A stretch of DNA of 64,000 bases from an uncultured Duncaniella sp. (lineage in GTDB: Bacteria > Bacteroidota > Bacteroidia > Bacteroidales > Muribaculaceae): positions 1-64,000 of the forward strand of contig CAJUIX010000012.1 in NCBI GenBank assembly GCA_910586665.1, read 5' to 3'. The notes under the pieces were generated by a model. The model did not search any database, was not told the DNA's origin, and saw only the letters and a list, made by a program, of their open reading frames with translations. Of this stretch, positions 25,319-35,003 are shown piece after piece (within the stretch, counting starts at the first letter, position 1; the number at the start of each line of letters is the position of its first letter). The position numbers and the translations under genes were made by a program.

Positions 25319-27406
25319 TTACCTCCTGCCCTGGCGTTTCTGCTGTTCGCGGAGCATCTGCTGCTGCTTGCGCTGGGCTTCTTCGAGACGGGCCATGAAG
25401 CCTGACTTCTTCTTGGGCTTCTTGGCTGCCGCGGCCATCTTGGCACGCATCTTTTCCTCGGAGACTACTTTGCGGAAGATGTAAGTCTGCACGATGGTGA
25501 TGAGCAGCGAGAGGAAGTAATAGTAGCTGAGGCCGGCAGCGTAGTTATTGAAGATGAAGAGGAACATCACCGGCATCAGATACATCATCCATTTCATGCC
25601 CGGCATGCCCGACGAGGCCTGTGTCTGCATGGTCACGCGGGTATAGATGATGTTGGTGACCGTCATCAGCAAGCAGAAGAGGCTTATATGGTTGCCGAAG
25701 GTGCTCGAGATGAAGGGAATCGTGGCGTTCCACGAGATGATGGCGTCGGGAGCCGAGAGGTCCTTGGCCCAGAGGAAGGGCTCGCCGCGAAGCTCGATGG
25801 CCGAAGGGAAGAACCAGAACATGGCCACGAGTATAGGCATCTGCAGCAGCATCGGCAGGCAGCCCGAGAGCGGGTTGGCCCCGGCGCGGGAGTAGAGTGC
25901 CATAGTCTCCTGTTGGCGCTTCATGGCGTTCTCGTTGCCGGGATACTTATCGTTGATAGCCTTGATTTCCGGGGCGAGCAGGCGCATGCGTGCCTGCGAC
26001 ATGAGGCTCTTGTAGGTGAAGGGGAAGAGGATGAGCTTGATGAAGATTGTCAGCAGCAGGATGATGATGCCGTAGTTGGAGATGAAGCTGCCCAGGAGGG
26101 TGAACACCGGGATGACGATGAGCGTGTTGATCCAGCGGAATATCGGCCAGCCGAGGGGGATGAGCTTGGTCAGGTGCATGTTCTCCTCGGGGAAGATCTC
26201 CTTCTCGAGCGAGTTCATGACGGGATAGGAGTTCGGGCCGAGATACATCACGAAGGATGCGGGATTGGCTGCCGCGGCGCTATATTCGAGCGTCATGTCG
26301 AGATTCATCTCCTTGATGAAGTCGGGGTTGTCCTTAAGCTCGGTGCTGCTTAGGTTGCCGCCGCTGAAATTGGTGCGGGCCATAAGCACGGCGGAGAAGA
26401 ACTGGTTCTTGCAGCTCACCCACTTGAGGCGCTGGTTGATTTCCTCGCTGTCGTCGCCGTTCTCGCTGAGGTTGTCGACGTCACCGTCGATATACATATA
26501 GTATAGTGCCGAGTTTCGCTCCTCAAACACTCGTCCGGCCTCGTTGCGGCGCATCTTCTGGTGCCATGTGAAGTCCATAGAGGCCACCGACGAGGGTATG
26601 ATGCTCTGCATACCTTCCTGGACGATGTCGATGTTGACCAGGTAGCTGTCCTCGGGGAGGGTATATCTGATGCCCCACGAGGCTCCGTCGCCGAGGTCGA
26701 GCCTCATGAGCACGGAGCTGTCGCTGAGCTGCACGGGGGTGAAGTAGAACTCGCGTGTCTCAAATCGTTGGTTGGCCGAGGTGAGGGTGAAGCTGTAGAG
26801 GTCGGTCTCCGGCGAGAGGAGCATGACTTTGGTCGAGTCATAGCTGTCATAGTCGCGCAGTGTGGCGCGCGAGATGACGCCACCCTTGTTGGAAAGCTCG
26901 AGGCTCAGGAACTTGTTCTCGAGCTTGACGGTGGTGCTGTCGCCTGAGATGTGGCGGGCGAAGCCGCGATAGCGGGCCACGGTGGCGAGGGCCTTGCGGA
27001 GATTCTCGGTCGCGGGGATGCCCACGGTGACGGGGAGTGCTGCCGAGTTGCTGATGATGTCGGCCACGGGGACTATGCGCCCGTCGGCATCCACTGTGCC
27101 CTCGAGCCGCCCGTCGGCTGTGAGGCGGATATCGGCCTTGTCGACCTTGAGGGTCGAGACGCCGGTGAGGGAGTCGGTCACTCCGAGCTCGCGCACGGTG
27201 CTCTTGATTGTGGCTACTTCCGCGGCGGTGATTGAGTCAAATTTCAAGGCTCCGGGGGCGGCGGCCTTTTCGGCTTCCTGGGCCTGCATCTGCTCGCGCT
27301 CTATGCGCTGGCGCTCCAGCTCCTCGGGCGAAGGGCGGTTGATGTAGGTGAAGCCAAAGATGATGAGGCCCATCAATAGGAGCCCGATGATTGAGTTTCT
27401 GTCCAT
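25319..27406 (-). CDS. yidC: Membrane protein insertase YidC
   Basis: Inserts and folds inner membrane proteins, alone or with SecYEG. The 695 residues comprise an N-terminal anchor (MDRNSIIGLLLMGLIIFGFT), a large periplasmic beta-supersandwich domain (about 60-370), and the conserved five-helix core (WINTLIVIPVFTLLGSFISN, FPFTYKSLMSQARMRLLAPE, NPLSGCLPMLLQMPILVAMF). A basic C-terminal tail follows (KKPKKKSGFMARL), which can contact ribosomes. It is 35 bp downstream of pyrG, a common Bacteroidetes order. Confidence 0.96.
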   Translation of the reverse strand: MDRNSIIGLLLMGLIIFGFTYINRPSPEELERQRIEREQMQAQEAEKAAAPGALKFDSITAAEVATIKSTVRELGVTDSLTGVSTLKVDKADIRLTADGRLEGTVDADGRIVPVADIISNSAALPVTVGIPATENLRKALATVARYRGFARHISGDSTTVKLENKFLSLELSNKGGVISRATLRDYDSYDSTKVMLLSPETDLYSFTLTSANQRFETREFYFTPVQLSDSSVLMRLDLGDGASWGIRYTLPEDSYLVNIDIVQEGMQSIIPSSVASMDFTWHQKMRRNEAGRVFEERNSALYYMYIDGDVDNLSENGDDSEEINQRLKWVSCKNQFFSAVLMARTNFSGGNLSSTELKDNPDFIKEMNLDMTLEYSAAAANPASFVMYLGPNSYPVMNSLEKEIFPEENMHLTKLIPLGWPIFRWINTLIVIPVFTLLGSFISNYGIIILLLTIFIKLILFPFTYKSLMSQARMRLLAPEIKAINDKYPGNENAMKRQQETMALYSRAGANPLSGCLPMLLQMPILVAMFWFFPSAIELRGEPFLWAKDLSAPDAIISWNATIPFISSTFGNHISLFCLLMTVTNIIYTRVTMQTQASSGMPGMKWMMYLMPVMFLFIFNNYAAGLSYYYFLSLLITIVQTYIFRKVVSEEKMRAKMAAAAKKPKKKSGFMARLEEAQRKQQQMLREQQKRQGRR

Positions 27407-27441
27407 GAGTGGGGTTTATGGGTAGAATTACATGTTGATTT

Positions 27442-29061
27442 TCAGCTTTTGGACCGCTCTTCCTGATATTTGATAGCTGCTCTGACAAAGTCCATGAAGA
27501 GCGGGGAGGGGGAGAGCACCGTCGAGGAGTACTCGGGGTGGTACTGGGTGCCTATAAACCAGCGGTGGTCCGGCAGTTCGACCACCTCGACAAGATGTGT
27601 GGCGGGATTCTCGCCCACACACTTCATGCCGGCCGACTCGAAGCGGGCGCGGTAGTCATTGTTAAACTCGAAGCGGTGGCGGTGGCGCTCCCTGACGTGT
27701 ATGCTGCCGTATGCCTTGGCCGCGTGCGAGCCGGGGAGGAGTTCGCAGTCGTAGGCGCCGAGGCGCATCGTGCCCCCCATATTGGAGATTGACTTCTGCT
27801 CCTCCATGAGGTCGATGACATTGTCGGGCGTGTGAGGCTGCATCTCGGTGGAGTTTGCCTCGGGAAGTCCGAGGACGTTGCGGGCAAACTCGATGACCAT
27901 GCACTGCATGCCCAGGCAGATGCCGAAGGTCGGGACGTCGTGGGTGCGGCACCATTCGAGCGCCACAAACTTGCCCTCGATACCGCGCTGGCCGAAGCCG
28001 GGGGCTATGATGACTCCGTCGAGGTCGCGCAGCTGCTCGTCGACATTGTCTGGAGTGACGCGCTCGGAGTGGATATATCGCAGGTCGAGGATGTGGTCGG
28101 AGTAGGTCGCGGCCTGGAAGAGTGCTTCGGAGATTGACTTGTAGGCATCCTGGAGTTCGACGTACTTCCCGACGAGCCCTATGCGCACCTTCTTCTCCGC
28201 GGAGCGCATCTTGGTCAGGAATTCCTTCCAGGGACCCATGTCGGGCTGCCCCTCGGGCTTCATGTCGAGCTTGCGCATCACGATTTCGTCGAGATGCTGC
28301 TCGTGCATGAGCACCGGCACGTCATATATGCTCCTCGCGTCGATGCTCTGGATGACGGCATTGGGAGCCACATTGCAGAACTGGGCGATTTTCTTGCGCA
28401 TCGAGGCGGGGATGTCGTGCTCGGTGCGGAGGATGAGCACGTCGGGCTGTATGCCGAGCTGCTGGAGCTGCTTGACGGAGTGCTGCGTCGGTTTGGTCTT
28501 CAGCTCCTTGGCGGCAGCGATGTAGGGGACGTAGGTCAGGTGGACGCAGATGCAGTCGTCCTCGAGCTCCCAGCGCAGCTGGCGGACAGCTTCGAGGAAG
28601 GGGAGCGACTCGATGTCGCCGACCACGCCGCCGATTTCGGTGATTACGAAGTCGAAATCGCCCGTCTTGCCGAGGGCCATGACGTTGCGCTTTATTTCGT
28701 CGGTGATGTGGGGGATGATCTGGACGGTCTTGCCGAGATAGTCGCCGCGGCGCTCCTTCTCGATGACGCTCTTGTAGATACGCCCTGTGGTCACATTGTT
28801 GGCGCGGGTGGTCTGGATGTTGGTGAATCGCTCGTAGTGGCCGAGGTCGAGGTCGGCTTCGTGGCCGTCGACGGTCACATAGCACTCCCCGTGCTCGTAG
28901 GGGTTGAGCGTGCCGGGGTCGATGTTGATGTAGGGGTCAAATTTTTGGATTGTGACCCTGAAACCGCGTGCCTTGAGCAGGCATGCCAATGATGAGGAGA
29001 TGATTCCTTTGCCGAGTGACGACACCACGCCGCCCGTCACAAAAATGTATTTAGTTTCCAC
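27442..29061 (-). CDS. pyrG: CTP synthase
   Basis: Converts UTP to CTP using ATP and glutamine. The 539-residue protein has the amidoligase domain first (KYIFVTGGVVSSLGKGIISS; EIGGVVGDIESLPFLEAVRQ) and the class I glutamine amidotransferase domain from about 290 (GLVGKYVELQDAYKS; Cys in FGICLGMQCMVIEFA; His/Glu in TQYHPEYSS). It leads the pyrG-yidC operon. A TAAATTTG box lies 54 bp upstream. Confidence 0.97.
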   Translation of the reverse strand: METKYIFVTGGVVSSLGKGIISSSLACLLKARGFRVTIQKFDPYINIDPGTLNPYEHGECYVTVDGHEADLDLGHYERFTNIQTTRANNVTTGRIYKSVIEKERRGDYLGKTVQIIPHITDEIKRNVMALGKTGDFDFVITEIGGVVGDIESLPFLEAVRQLRWELEDDCICVHLTYVPYIAAAKELKTKPTQHSVKQLQQLGIQPDVLILRTEHDIPASMRKKIAQFCNVAPNAVIQSIDARSIYDVPVLMHEQHLDEIVMRKLDMKPEGQPDMGPWKEFLTKMRSAEKKVRIGLVGKYVELQDAYKSISEALFQAATYSDHILDLRYIHSERVTPDNVDEQLRDLDGVIIAPGFGQRGIEGKFVALEWCRTHDVPTFGICLGMQCMVIEFARNVLGLPEANSTEMQPHTPDNVIDLMEEQKSISNMGGTMRLGAYDCELLPGSHAAKAYGSIHVRERHRHRFEFNNDYRARFESAGMKCVGENPATHLVEVVELPDHRWFIGTQYHPEYSSTVLSPSPLFMDFVRAAIKYQEERSKS

Positions 29062-29114
29062 GCTTTATGATATGATAGGGATACTTAAATATGTGACCGA
29101 TATAAATTAAGCCG

Positions 29115-29153
29115 CAAATTTACAAAAAAATCGGGGATATTTTCTTAAATTTG
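29115..29153. promoter_or_regulatory. Divergent promoter pair (pyrG / HAD gene)
   Basis: TAAATTTG on the minus strand at 29122-29115 serves pyrG. TAAATTTG on the plus strand at 29146-29153 serves the HAD gene at 29183. Neither has a clear TTTG at the usual spacing. Confidence 0.55.
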
Positions 29154-29182
29154 CCTACAGTAAACGAAAAAACAACCTCTAA

Positions 29183-29809
29183 ATGATAAAGAATTTGCTT
29201 TTCGACCTCGGAGGAGTCATTATGGATCTCGACCGTGACCGCTGCGTCAGGGCTTTCGAGAAGCTCGGCATGAAGGATGCCGACGACTTTCTCGGTGTCT
29301 ACGGACAGAAGGGTGATTTCCTCGCCCTCGAGTCAGGCGAGATTGGTGCCGACGAGTTCCACACCCGTGTCCGCGGGATGTTTGACCGCCCCGGAGTGAC
29401 CGACGGCGAGATTGACGACGCTTTCAATGAATTCCTGGTCGGCATACCCGTCAGCCGCCTCGAGGCCCTGCGCGAGCTGCGCCGGTACTATAAAATCTAC
29501 CTCCTTTCCAACACCAACCCTATCATGGTCGACGGCAGGATTGCCGAAGAGTTTCGCAAGGAGGGGCGCGAGATGGCCGACTACTTCGACGAAATCTTTA
29601 CCTCCTACGAAGCCAAATGCTGCAAGCCCGGAAAGGCCATATTTGACTACAGCCTTGAGCGCGGGGGCATCAAGGCGGAGGAGACCCTCTTCTTCGACGA
29701 CTCGCAGTCCAACGTCGACGCCGCCCGCTCTTTCGGCTTCAAGGCAGTACTCGTGAGGCCCGGCGACGAGTTCGCACGCCTCCTTGAAGAGTTTGAATCG
29801 AATCTATAA
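29183..29809 (+). CDS. HAD-family phosphatase (YihX-like)
   Basis: A 208-residue haloacid-dehalogenase-type hydrolase. Motif I is LLFDLGGVIMDLD (nucleophile Asp 8, with Gly-Gly in place of the second Asp, as in the YihX group), motif II YLLSNTNP, motif III Lys in AKCCKPGKAIFD, and motif IV FFDDSQSNVDAAR. These enzymes dephosphorylate small sugar phosphates or nucleotides. Its stop overlaps the longest ribF frame but lies 20 bp before the ribF start chosen here; the two likely form an operon. Because ribF makes FAD from riboflavin via FMN, a link to flavin phosphate removal is possible but inferred. Confidence 0.88.
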   Translation: MIKNLLFDLGGVIMDLDRDRCVRAFEKLGMKDADDFLGVYGQKGDFLALESGEIGADEFHTRVRGMFDRPGVTDGEIDDAFNEFLVGIPVSRLEALRELRRYYKIYLLSNTNPIMVDGRIAEEFRKEGREMADYFDEIFTSYEAKCCKPGKAIFDYSLERGGIKAEETLFFDDSQSNVDAARSFGFKAVLVRPGDEFARLLEEFESNL

Positions 29810-29828
29810 TCCGGAATATCCTACAGCT

Positions 29829-30761
29829 ATGAAAATAATCACGAAAAGCGACACCTCGCGCCGGCGCATTGCGGCCGTCGGCATGTATGACGGCGTCCAC
29901 CTCGGCCACAAGTTTCTGATTGACTATCTGCGCCTTGAGGCCGGCAGCCGTGGGCTCACCCCCTCGGTCATCACCTTCACGCGTCATCCTCTGTCGGTGG
30001 TGCGCCCCCTGGAGGCTCCCGGTTTGCTGACCACCCTTGAGGACCGTCTCTGCCGCCTCGACGCTGCCGGTGCCGAGGACATCATCATTCTCCCCTTCAA
30101 TGACCGCCTGCGCTACAAGAGTGCTCGCGAGTTCCTCCGCATGCTCAACAGGTCCTACGGCATTGACACCCTCGTCCTGGGCTTCAACAACCGTTTCGGC
30201 CATGACAGCCCGCAGTCCTTCGAGGACTACTGCACGATAGGCCGCGAGGTGGGTGTAGAGGTCATTCCCGCCCCCGAATATCGCGGCGCGGGCGCCCCGG
30301 TCAGCTCCTCTATGGTCCGCCACCACCTGCTTTCGGGCAATCCCGCGAAGGCTGCCGAGGCCCTGGGGCATAACTACGGGCTGCGCGGACTCGTGATTCA
30401 CGGCTGCGAGTTTGGCCGCGAGCTTGGCTTCCCGACGGCCAACCTGTCGCCTGTCGACAAGGAGCTTCTCATCCCGAAGCCGGGTGTCTATGCCGCCCGT
30501 GTCGTCACCCCCGACGGTGTGCGCCGCCCGGCGATGGTCAACATCGGTTTCCGCCCCACTGTCAGCGAGACCGACGGCCACGGCGCCCTCTCAATCGAGG
30601 CACATATCTTTGATTTCAAGGGCTATCTCTACGACGAGGAGGTGACTGTCGAATTCGTCGAATTCCTCCGCCCTGAGCGCCGCTTCGAGTCCACCGACAA
30701 GCTCCGCGAGCAGCTCGCCCGCGACGCCGTCAAAGCCCGCAAAATCCTCACCGACAAATAA
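29829..30761 (+). CDS. ribF: Bifunctional riboflavin kinase/FAD synthetase
   Basis: Phosphorylates riboflavin to FMN and adenylylates FMN to FAD. I start at MKIITKSDTSRRRIAAVGMY (29829), giving 310 residues, the normal size. The FAD synthetase nucleotide-binding motif GMYDGVHLGH is at 18-27, and SSMVRHHLLSGN marks its end. The riboflavin kinase domain begins near 185 with GCEFGRELGFPTANL and includes KPGVYAARV and the catalytic Glu in LSIEAHIFDF. It is followed by repeat R4. Confidence 0.95.
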   Translation: MKIITKSDTSRRRIAAVGMYDGVHLGHKFLIDYLRLEAGSRGLTPSVITFTRHPLSVVRPLEAPGLLTTLEDRLCRLDAAGAEDIIILPFNDRLRYKSAREFLRMLNRSYGIDTLVLGFNNRFGHDSPQSFEDYCTIGREVGVEVIPAPEYRGAGAPVSSSMVRHHLLSGNPAKAAEALGHNYGLRGLVIHGCEFGRELGFPTANLSPVDKELLIPKPGVYAARVVTPDGVRRPAMVNIGFRPTVSETDGHGALSIEAHIFDFKGYLYDEEVTVEFVEFLRPERRFESTDKLREQLARDAVKARKILTDK

Positions 30762-30832
30762 ATCCGTATAATATCTTTAATACCTTTGTAGGTAATATCT
30801 TTGTAGGGACGCTGCGTGCAAATTCCTTCTAT

Positions 30833-30970
30833 GGCTCGAAGAGCCTAAGAAAGAGAAGCCCCAGGGTAAGCGAAGGCCGCAGGCCGTAGCGATGCCTGGG
30901 GTAGACAAACGTAAAATATAGAATGTGCATCGGAGATGCTAATTATCACAATGATAAGCATCTCCGATGC
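30833..30970. repeat. Modular GNA-hairpin repeat, locus R4
   Basis: Order: GGCTC-GAA-GAGCC, core plus, GCATC-GGA-GATGC, GCATC-TCC-GATGC; the second core is missing. A 21-bp element beginning TTGTAGGGACGCTGCG (30801-30821) lies just upstream and recurs in reverse at 34011-34031. R4 fills the gap between convergent ribF and the barrel gene. Confidence 0.85.
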
Positions 30971-31008
30971 ATATTCTTCATTTATTAAAAATTAATTTTG
31001 CGGCGCGG

Positions 31009-33948
31009 CTACTTCCCGTAGCGCTTCTTTTTCGGCTGGATGTTCATTCGATACTGCACCGACAGCATCATATAGCGCGGCAGGGCGTTGGAATAGGTCA
31101 CAGTGCGTCCCGAGGCATTGACAGCATAGTTGACATTGGATAGCTGGTGGAGCATATCGAAACCGTCGGCCATAAACACCCACCTGCCACCCTTCGGAGC
31201 GTAGGTGAGGCGCAGGTTCCAGATAGCGTCCGTCGTGTCGAGCTCCTTCATCCCGTAGCCGTGGCGTGAGTAGAGGGTGAAGTCCGTGCTGATGCCGAAG
31301 CCCGCGGGGAGTGCAAACTCACCTGTGATGCCATAATTGTAATGAAGTGCATCTATAGTCTTGAAATCCTCGCGCGAGGATGTGGTGTGACGGTTGTTCA
31401 CCTCTGCCGCCAGCCTCAGGCTCTGCTTCCCTATCTGCCAGCTGAGTCCGAGTCTCTCGCTCAGCGTGCTGGATCTCACCTTCGACTTCTCAGGTTCCCG
31501 GCTGTCTATTCCTATCATGTCGGCCGAGTTGATTATGCCGAAATTGGTAGAGGACCCTAACATGAATTGCTTCTTTGACCCGAATTGCATTTTGAAATAA
31601 TTCTCGGCACTCATTGAGTTGTTGCCGTCGACGTTATATGTGCGGTTGCGGCGCACGCCGGTCTTCGTGTCGTAGGTATAGCCGCGGACGAGCGCATTGG
31701 TCGTCATCTCATAGCGCAGCGTGACATTGTTTGTCAGTGTCCTGTCCTTGGGACTGAATTCCCACAGAAGCGAGGGGTTGAAGACGCGGGCCACTTTCAG
31801 GTCAGGATTGCCCATAGAGATGTTGAGCGGGTCGGCATCATTCACGATGTCCACTCTGTGGAGCGGGTCGGGCACCTTCGTGTCAAGTTTGAGTCTGAAT
31901 TCAATATTGTTGATAAATTCTATCCTCCTTCCCGGATCCCCCTTAGGGCCGAAAGAATACCTGGCCATTAATCCCATACCGCGCGATTCTGTCAGGAAGG
32001 AGGTGCTTTTCACGAGATATGAGCGGTTGGCGCGCCAGTAGTCGAGGTGCTGGTGCATAAGCGAGAACTCCGGGTATAGGAGAATCATCAGATAATGGTT
32101 TGCAGAGCCACTGCCCCATCTGAGACGTGGGCTGATGGTGTGCACGTTGTCCATCTGCCGAGACGTGTAGCTGTTGTTCGGGTCGAATGAGTCGAGATAG
32201 CCGGCGGGGAGAGTGCCGTATATGCCCATGTCCGTAAGCTGGTCGAGGGCATACATATAGGAGTCCTTGTCGTGGTTCATAAAACGGTAGCTGTATACCA
32301 GGTCTGCCCCGACTCTGCCAATCTGGGTCCTATAGGTGACAGTACCGTCGAAAGTGAACGTGCGGTTGGGACTGTTGTCGAAATACTGTCTCCTGACCAC
32401 CGCAGGCACCGGGTTGGCGCCGTAGTTGATATTGTAGTCGCGCCAGCGTTCCTCCTTGTTATCCTTGTACTTCGCGCCCACCTGCACCTCGATCATGTCG
32501 TTGCTTTTCGGAATTTTATAAGTGAAGGTCGGATAGGCCTGCACCTCATATTCGCGGCTGCTGCCGTCGGAGCGGGTAATCGAGCGGTTGATGACCGCGT
32601 CGAGCCTTTCGGGAGAGCCGTCGCTGTAGAGAGCCTCGAGGACCTTGGCGGTGATGTCGGTCTGCTCCTTGTTAAAGGTGGCCGAAATCTGGTTGTCGTA
32701 ATTGTCACGCTTGATATAGCGCCCGAGGAGCATGGTCCAGAAGCCGTATCTTTTCGTATAGAAATTAAGGTAGTTGCGCGTCTCGAGTTTCAGGCGCCTG
32801 TCCTTGTTGCGGCTGAATATGTTGTCGTATGTGTTGCCGCTGCTGAGGAAGTTGGTGCGGGCGGTCGTCGAGCGGTTATTCTGACGGCTGTCCTCCATTT
32901 CAACGTATCCTTGGAAGTCTTTCGACTCGTCGAGGCTCTCATAGTTATAGTTAAATGCTGCTGTAGTGTTGCGTCGAGTTCCGGAGGGCATCATCTCCGG
33001 GCGCCAAGTGTCGCTCTTGCCGGGCTTGCGGTTGTCGTTGAGGTTGTTGGCGTTTGCGATTAGTGTGAGCTTGGTCGTCGGACTGAACCATGAGGCGAAC
33101 AGCCGGCCCGAATAGCGGTCCTCGGTGCCTACACCCCCTTGGGCGTTGATGATCCACCCCATGTTGTACTCCTTTTTGAGCTTCACGTCCATAGTCAGAT
33201 GCTTGGGAGCCGTGGGATCGTCGGGCCGGTAGCTCCACTTCTCCTGCTTGGTCTGCCCTTCGTAGACCTCGACGTTCTTCACCGTGTAGGCGCCGATGTT
33301 TTCGAGCATCAGCTGATTGTTGCCGTCGAGAAACTGCTTGCCGTTGAGCAGGAGCGACTCGACATACTGTCCGTTGACCTTTATCTGTCCCCCCTCGTCA
33401 AGCTCCACGCCCGGAAGCTGGGCTATGAGCGCGTCGAGCATCGACCCCTCGGCGAGCTGGAAGGCGTCGGCATTGTAGACTATGGTGTCACCCTTGTGGT
33501 AAAACTTGATTTTCGAGGCCGTGACCGTCACCTCTCCGAGATTGTGGGGCGCACGCTCCAGATAGACCGTGGGAATGGATCTGTAGCTCTCTCGCTTGCC
33601 GATTTTGTCAAGCGTGTAGACCACGGTCTGCGTCGTGTAACCCGGATAGCTGACATCAAAGTTTATAGTCGTGTCCTTTTTGGTCACAGGTATGGTGAAA
33701 TATGCCATCGTGATTCTTCCCTCCTCGCGGGAGTACTTTGCACCTTGGTCGGCCTTTATCGTGTCGACAGGATTGCCCTTGGCGTCATATGTGATGATTT
33801 CCGCCCCGACGAGGTCAAATTTGGTCACCGCGTCCTTGACACGGCTTGTGAGGGCGAAAAATTTCTTGGTTTCGGCTGAGGCAGCCATGCAGATTAGAGC
33901 CGGGAGGATGACGGCGAGAACCTTGCGCACTGTCTTGTTCATGATCAT
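31009..33948 (-). CDS. Large outer membrane beta-barrel protein (TonB-receptor-like, without SusD partner)
   Basis: A 979-residue protein with a signal peptide (VRKVLAVILPALICMAASAE); the Met at 33942 is an equally good start. Residues 30-140 are a carboxypeptidase-regulatory-like beta domain, 145-240 a plug-like domain (GDTIVYNADAFQLAEGSMLD, then ALIAQLPGVELDEGGQIKVN), and the rest a barrel of about twenty strands (OMP_b-brl family). No obvious TonB box was seen, and no SusD-like gene adjoins. Its ligand is unknown. It is flanked by repeats R4 and R5, and the nearest upstream TAnnTTTG box (34237-34230) would place R5 inside its leader. Confidence 0.85.
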   Translation of the reverse strand: MIMNKTVRKVLAVILPALICMAASAETKKFFALTSRVKDAVTKFDLVGAEIITYDAKGNPVDTIKADQGAKYSREEGRITMAYFTIPVTKKDTTINFDVSYPGYTTQTVVYTLDKIGKRESYRSIPTVYLERAPHNLGEVTVTASKIKFYHKGDTIVYNADAFQLAEGSMLDALIAQLPGVELDEGGQIKVNGQYVESLLLNGKQFLDGNNQLMLENIGAYTVKNVEVYEGQTKQEKWSYRPDDPTAPKHLTMDVKLKKEYNMGWIINAQGGVGTEDRYSGRLFASWFSPTTKLTLIANANNLNDNRKPGKSDTWRPEMMPSGTRRNTTAAFNYNYESLDESKDFQGYVEMEDSRQNNRSTTARTNFLSSGNTYDNIFSRNKDRRLKLETRNYLNFYTKRYGFWTMLLGRYIKRDNYDNQISATFNKEQTDITAKVLEALYSDGSPERLDAVINRSITRSDGSSREYEVQAYPTFTYKIPKSNDMIEVQVGAKYKDNKEERWRDYNINYGANPVPAVVRRQYFDNSPNRTFTFDGTVTYRTQIGRVGADLVYSYRFMNHDKDSYMYALDQLTDMGIYGTLPAGYLDSFDPNNSYTSRQMDNVHTISPRLRWGSGSANHYLMILLYPEFSLMHQHLDYWRANRSYLVKSTSFLTESRGMGLMARYSFGPKGDPGRRIEFINNIEFRLKLDTKVPDPLHRVDIVNDADPLNISMGNPDLKVARVFNPSLLWEFSPKDRTLTNNVTLRYEMTTNALVRGYTYDTKTGVRRNRTYNVDGNNSMSAENYFKMQFGSKKQFMLGSSTNFGIINSADMIGIDSREPEKSKVRSSTLSERLGLSWQIGKQSLRLAAEVNNRHTTSSREDFKTIDALHYNYGITGEFALPAGFGISTDFTLYSRHGYGMKELDTTDAIWNLRLTYAPKGGRWVFMADGFDMLHQLSNVNYAVNASGRTVTYSNALPRYMMLSVQYRMNIQPKKKRYGK

Positions 33949-34010
33949 ATAGATTTATGATTATATAGATTTAAAATCGGGCATAGTCATTGCAAATTCC
34001 CTCATTGGCG

Positions 34011-34031
34011 TTGCACGCAGCGTCCCTACAA
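34011..34031. repeat. 21-bp element, inverted copy of 30801-30821
   Basis: An exact reverse complement of the 21-bp element left of R4 (TTGCACGCAGCGTCCCTACA plus one A). The motif GTAGGGACGC recurs, usually near the hairpin repeats, for example near 7864 and at 43793. Confidence 0.8.
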
Positions 34032-34061
34032 TCGGCATATCTTGCAACACCTTCCCTATAT

Positions 34062-34165
34062 GGCTCGAAGAGCCATTAGCCATATTACTTTTCTTACCCC
34101 AGGCATCGCTACGGCCTGCGGCCTTCGCTAACCCTGGGGTTTCTCTTGCCTAAGGTCTTCGACCT
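34062..34165. repeat. Modular GNA-hairpin repeat, locus R5
   Basis: GGCTC-GAA-GAGCC, core minus, AGGTC-TTC-GACCT. It lies in the 419-bp gap between the barrel gene and the methyltransferase gene. The rest of that gap (34166-34367) is AT-rich with one TAAATTTG box on the minus strand (34237-34230) and nothing else recognised. Confidence 0.85.
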
Positions 34166-34367
34166 ATTCGCTGGCGGGTATTTTCCAACTACCTTGTCCC
34201 GAAAAGATGAAACGTGAATGATTGATGCACAAATTTATTAATTAGTCTGAGCTTATACAAAATAGTTATGTGAAAAAAGCTTAAAATTCAACTAAAATTT
34301 TAGAGGTGGGATAATTTGTTGATTATAATCGTATTATAAATCCACTATAAACCACTGAAAAACGACG

Positions 34368-35003
34368 CTATTTCTTCCGTATAAGCGTCAGCCCGTCGCG
34401 CAGGGGCAGAATCACAGTCTCCAAGTCGTAGCGCGAGGCTATGTATGTGTTGAAGCGGTCGAGAGCCAGGGTCTGGGCGTCGTGGTTGGCGGCGGTGTCG
34501 GTCACCTTGCCGTCCCAGAGGGTATTGTCGGCTATGACGAAGCCCCCCGGACGCAGCCGCGGCAGCACGAGGTCGAGATATTCGACATAGCGGCGCTTGT
34601 TGGCGTCGATATAGACGAGGTCCCACGTCTCGTCGATTATCCCTATCAGCTCCTCGGCGTCCCCGATGTGGAGCGTGATTTTGTCGCCCCCCGGAGCGGT
34701 GGCGAAGAGCTGCAGCAGCTCGTCCTCCATCTCGTCGTCGACCTCTATCGTGTGGAGCCGTCCCCCCTCGGCCAGTCCCTCGGCTAAGCAGAGGGCCGAA
34801 TAGCCAGTGTAGGCACCGAGTTCGAGTATGCGCTGCGGCCTGATCATGGCCGAGAGCATACTCAGCAGACGCCCTTGCAGGTGGCCGGAGCACATGCGCG
34901 GGTAGAGATGCCGCAGGTGCGTGCGTCGGTAGAGGAGCCGCAGGTGTTCCGGCTCCGGGCTGATGTGGCCGAGGATATAGCTGTCGAGTTCCTTATCTGA
35001 CAT
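34368..35003 (-). CDS. O-methyltransferase (class I, COMT-like)
   Basis: A 211-residue SAM-dependent methyltransferase of the bacterial caffeoyl-CoA/catechol type. The SAM motif I is RILELGAYTGYSALCLAEGL at about 57-76, with LHTIEVDDEMED next, WDLVYIDANKRRYVEYLDLV (metal/substrate Asp) near 130-150, and GGFVIADNTLWDGKV after it. The substrate is probably a small diol or catechol-like compound, not predictable here. It overlaps aroQ by 11 bp, so the two are translationally coupled. Confidence 0.9.
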   Translation of the reverse strand: MSDKELDSYILGHISPEPEHLRLLYRRTHLRHLYPRMCSGHLQGRLLSMLSAMIRPQRILELGAYTGYSALCLAEGLAEGGRLHTIEVDDEMEDELLQLFATAPGGDKITLHIGDAEELIGIIDETWDLVYIDANKRRYVEYLDLVLPRLRPGGFVIADNTLWDGKVTDTAANHDAQTLALDRFNTYIASRYDLETVILPLRDGLTLIRKK

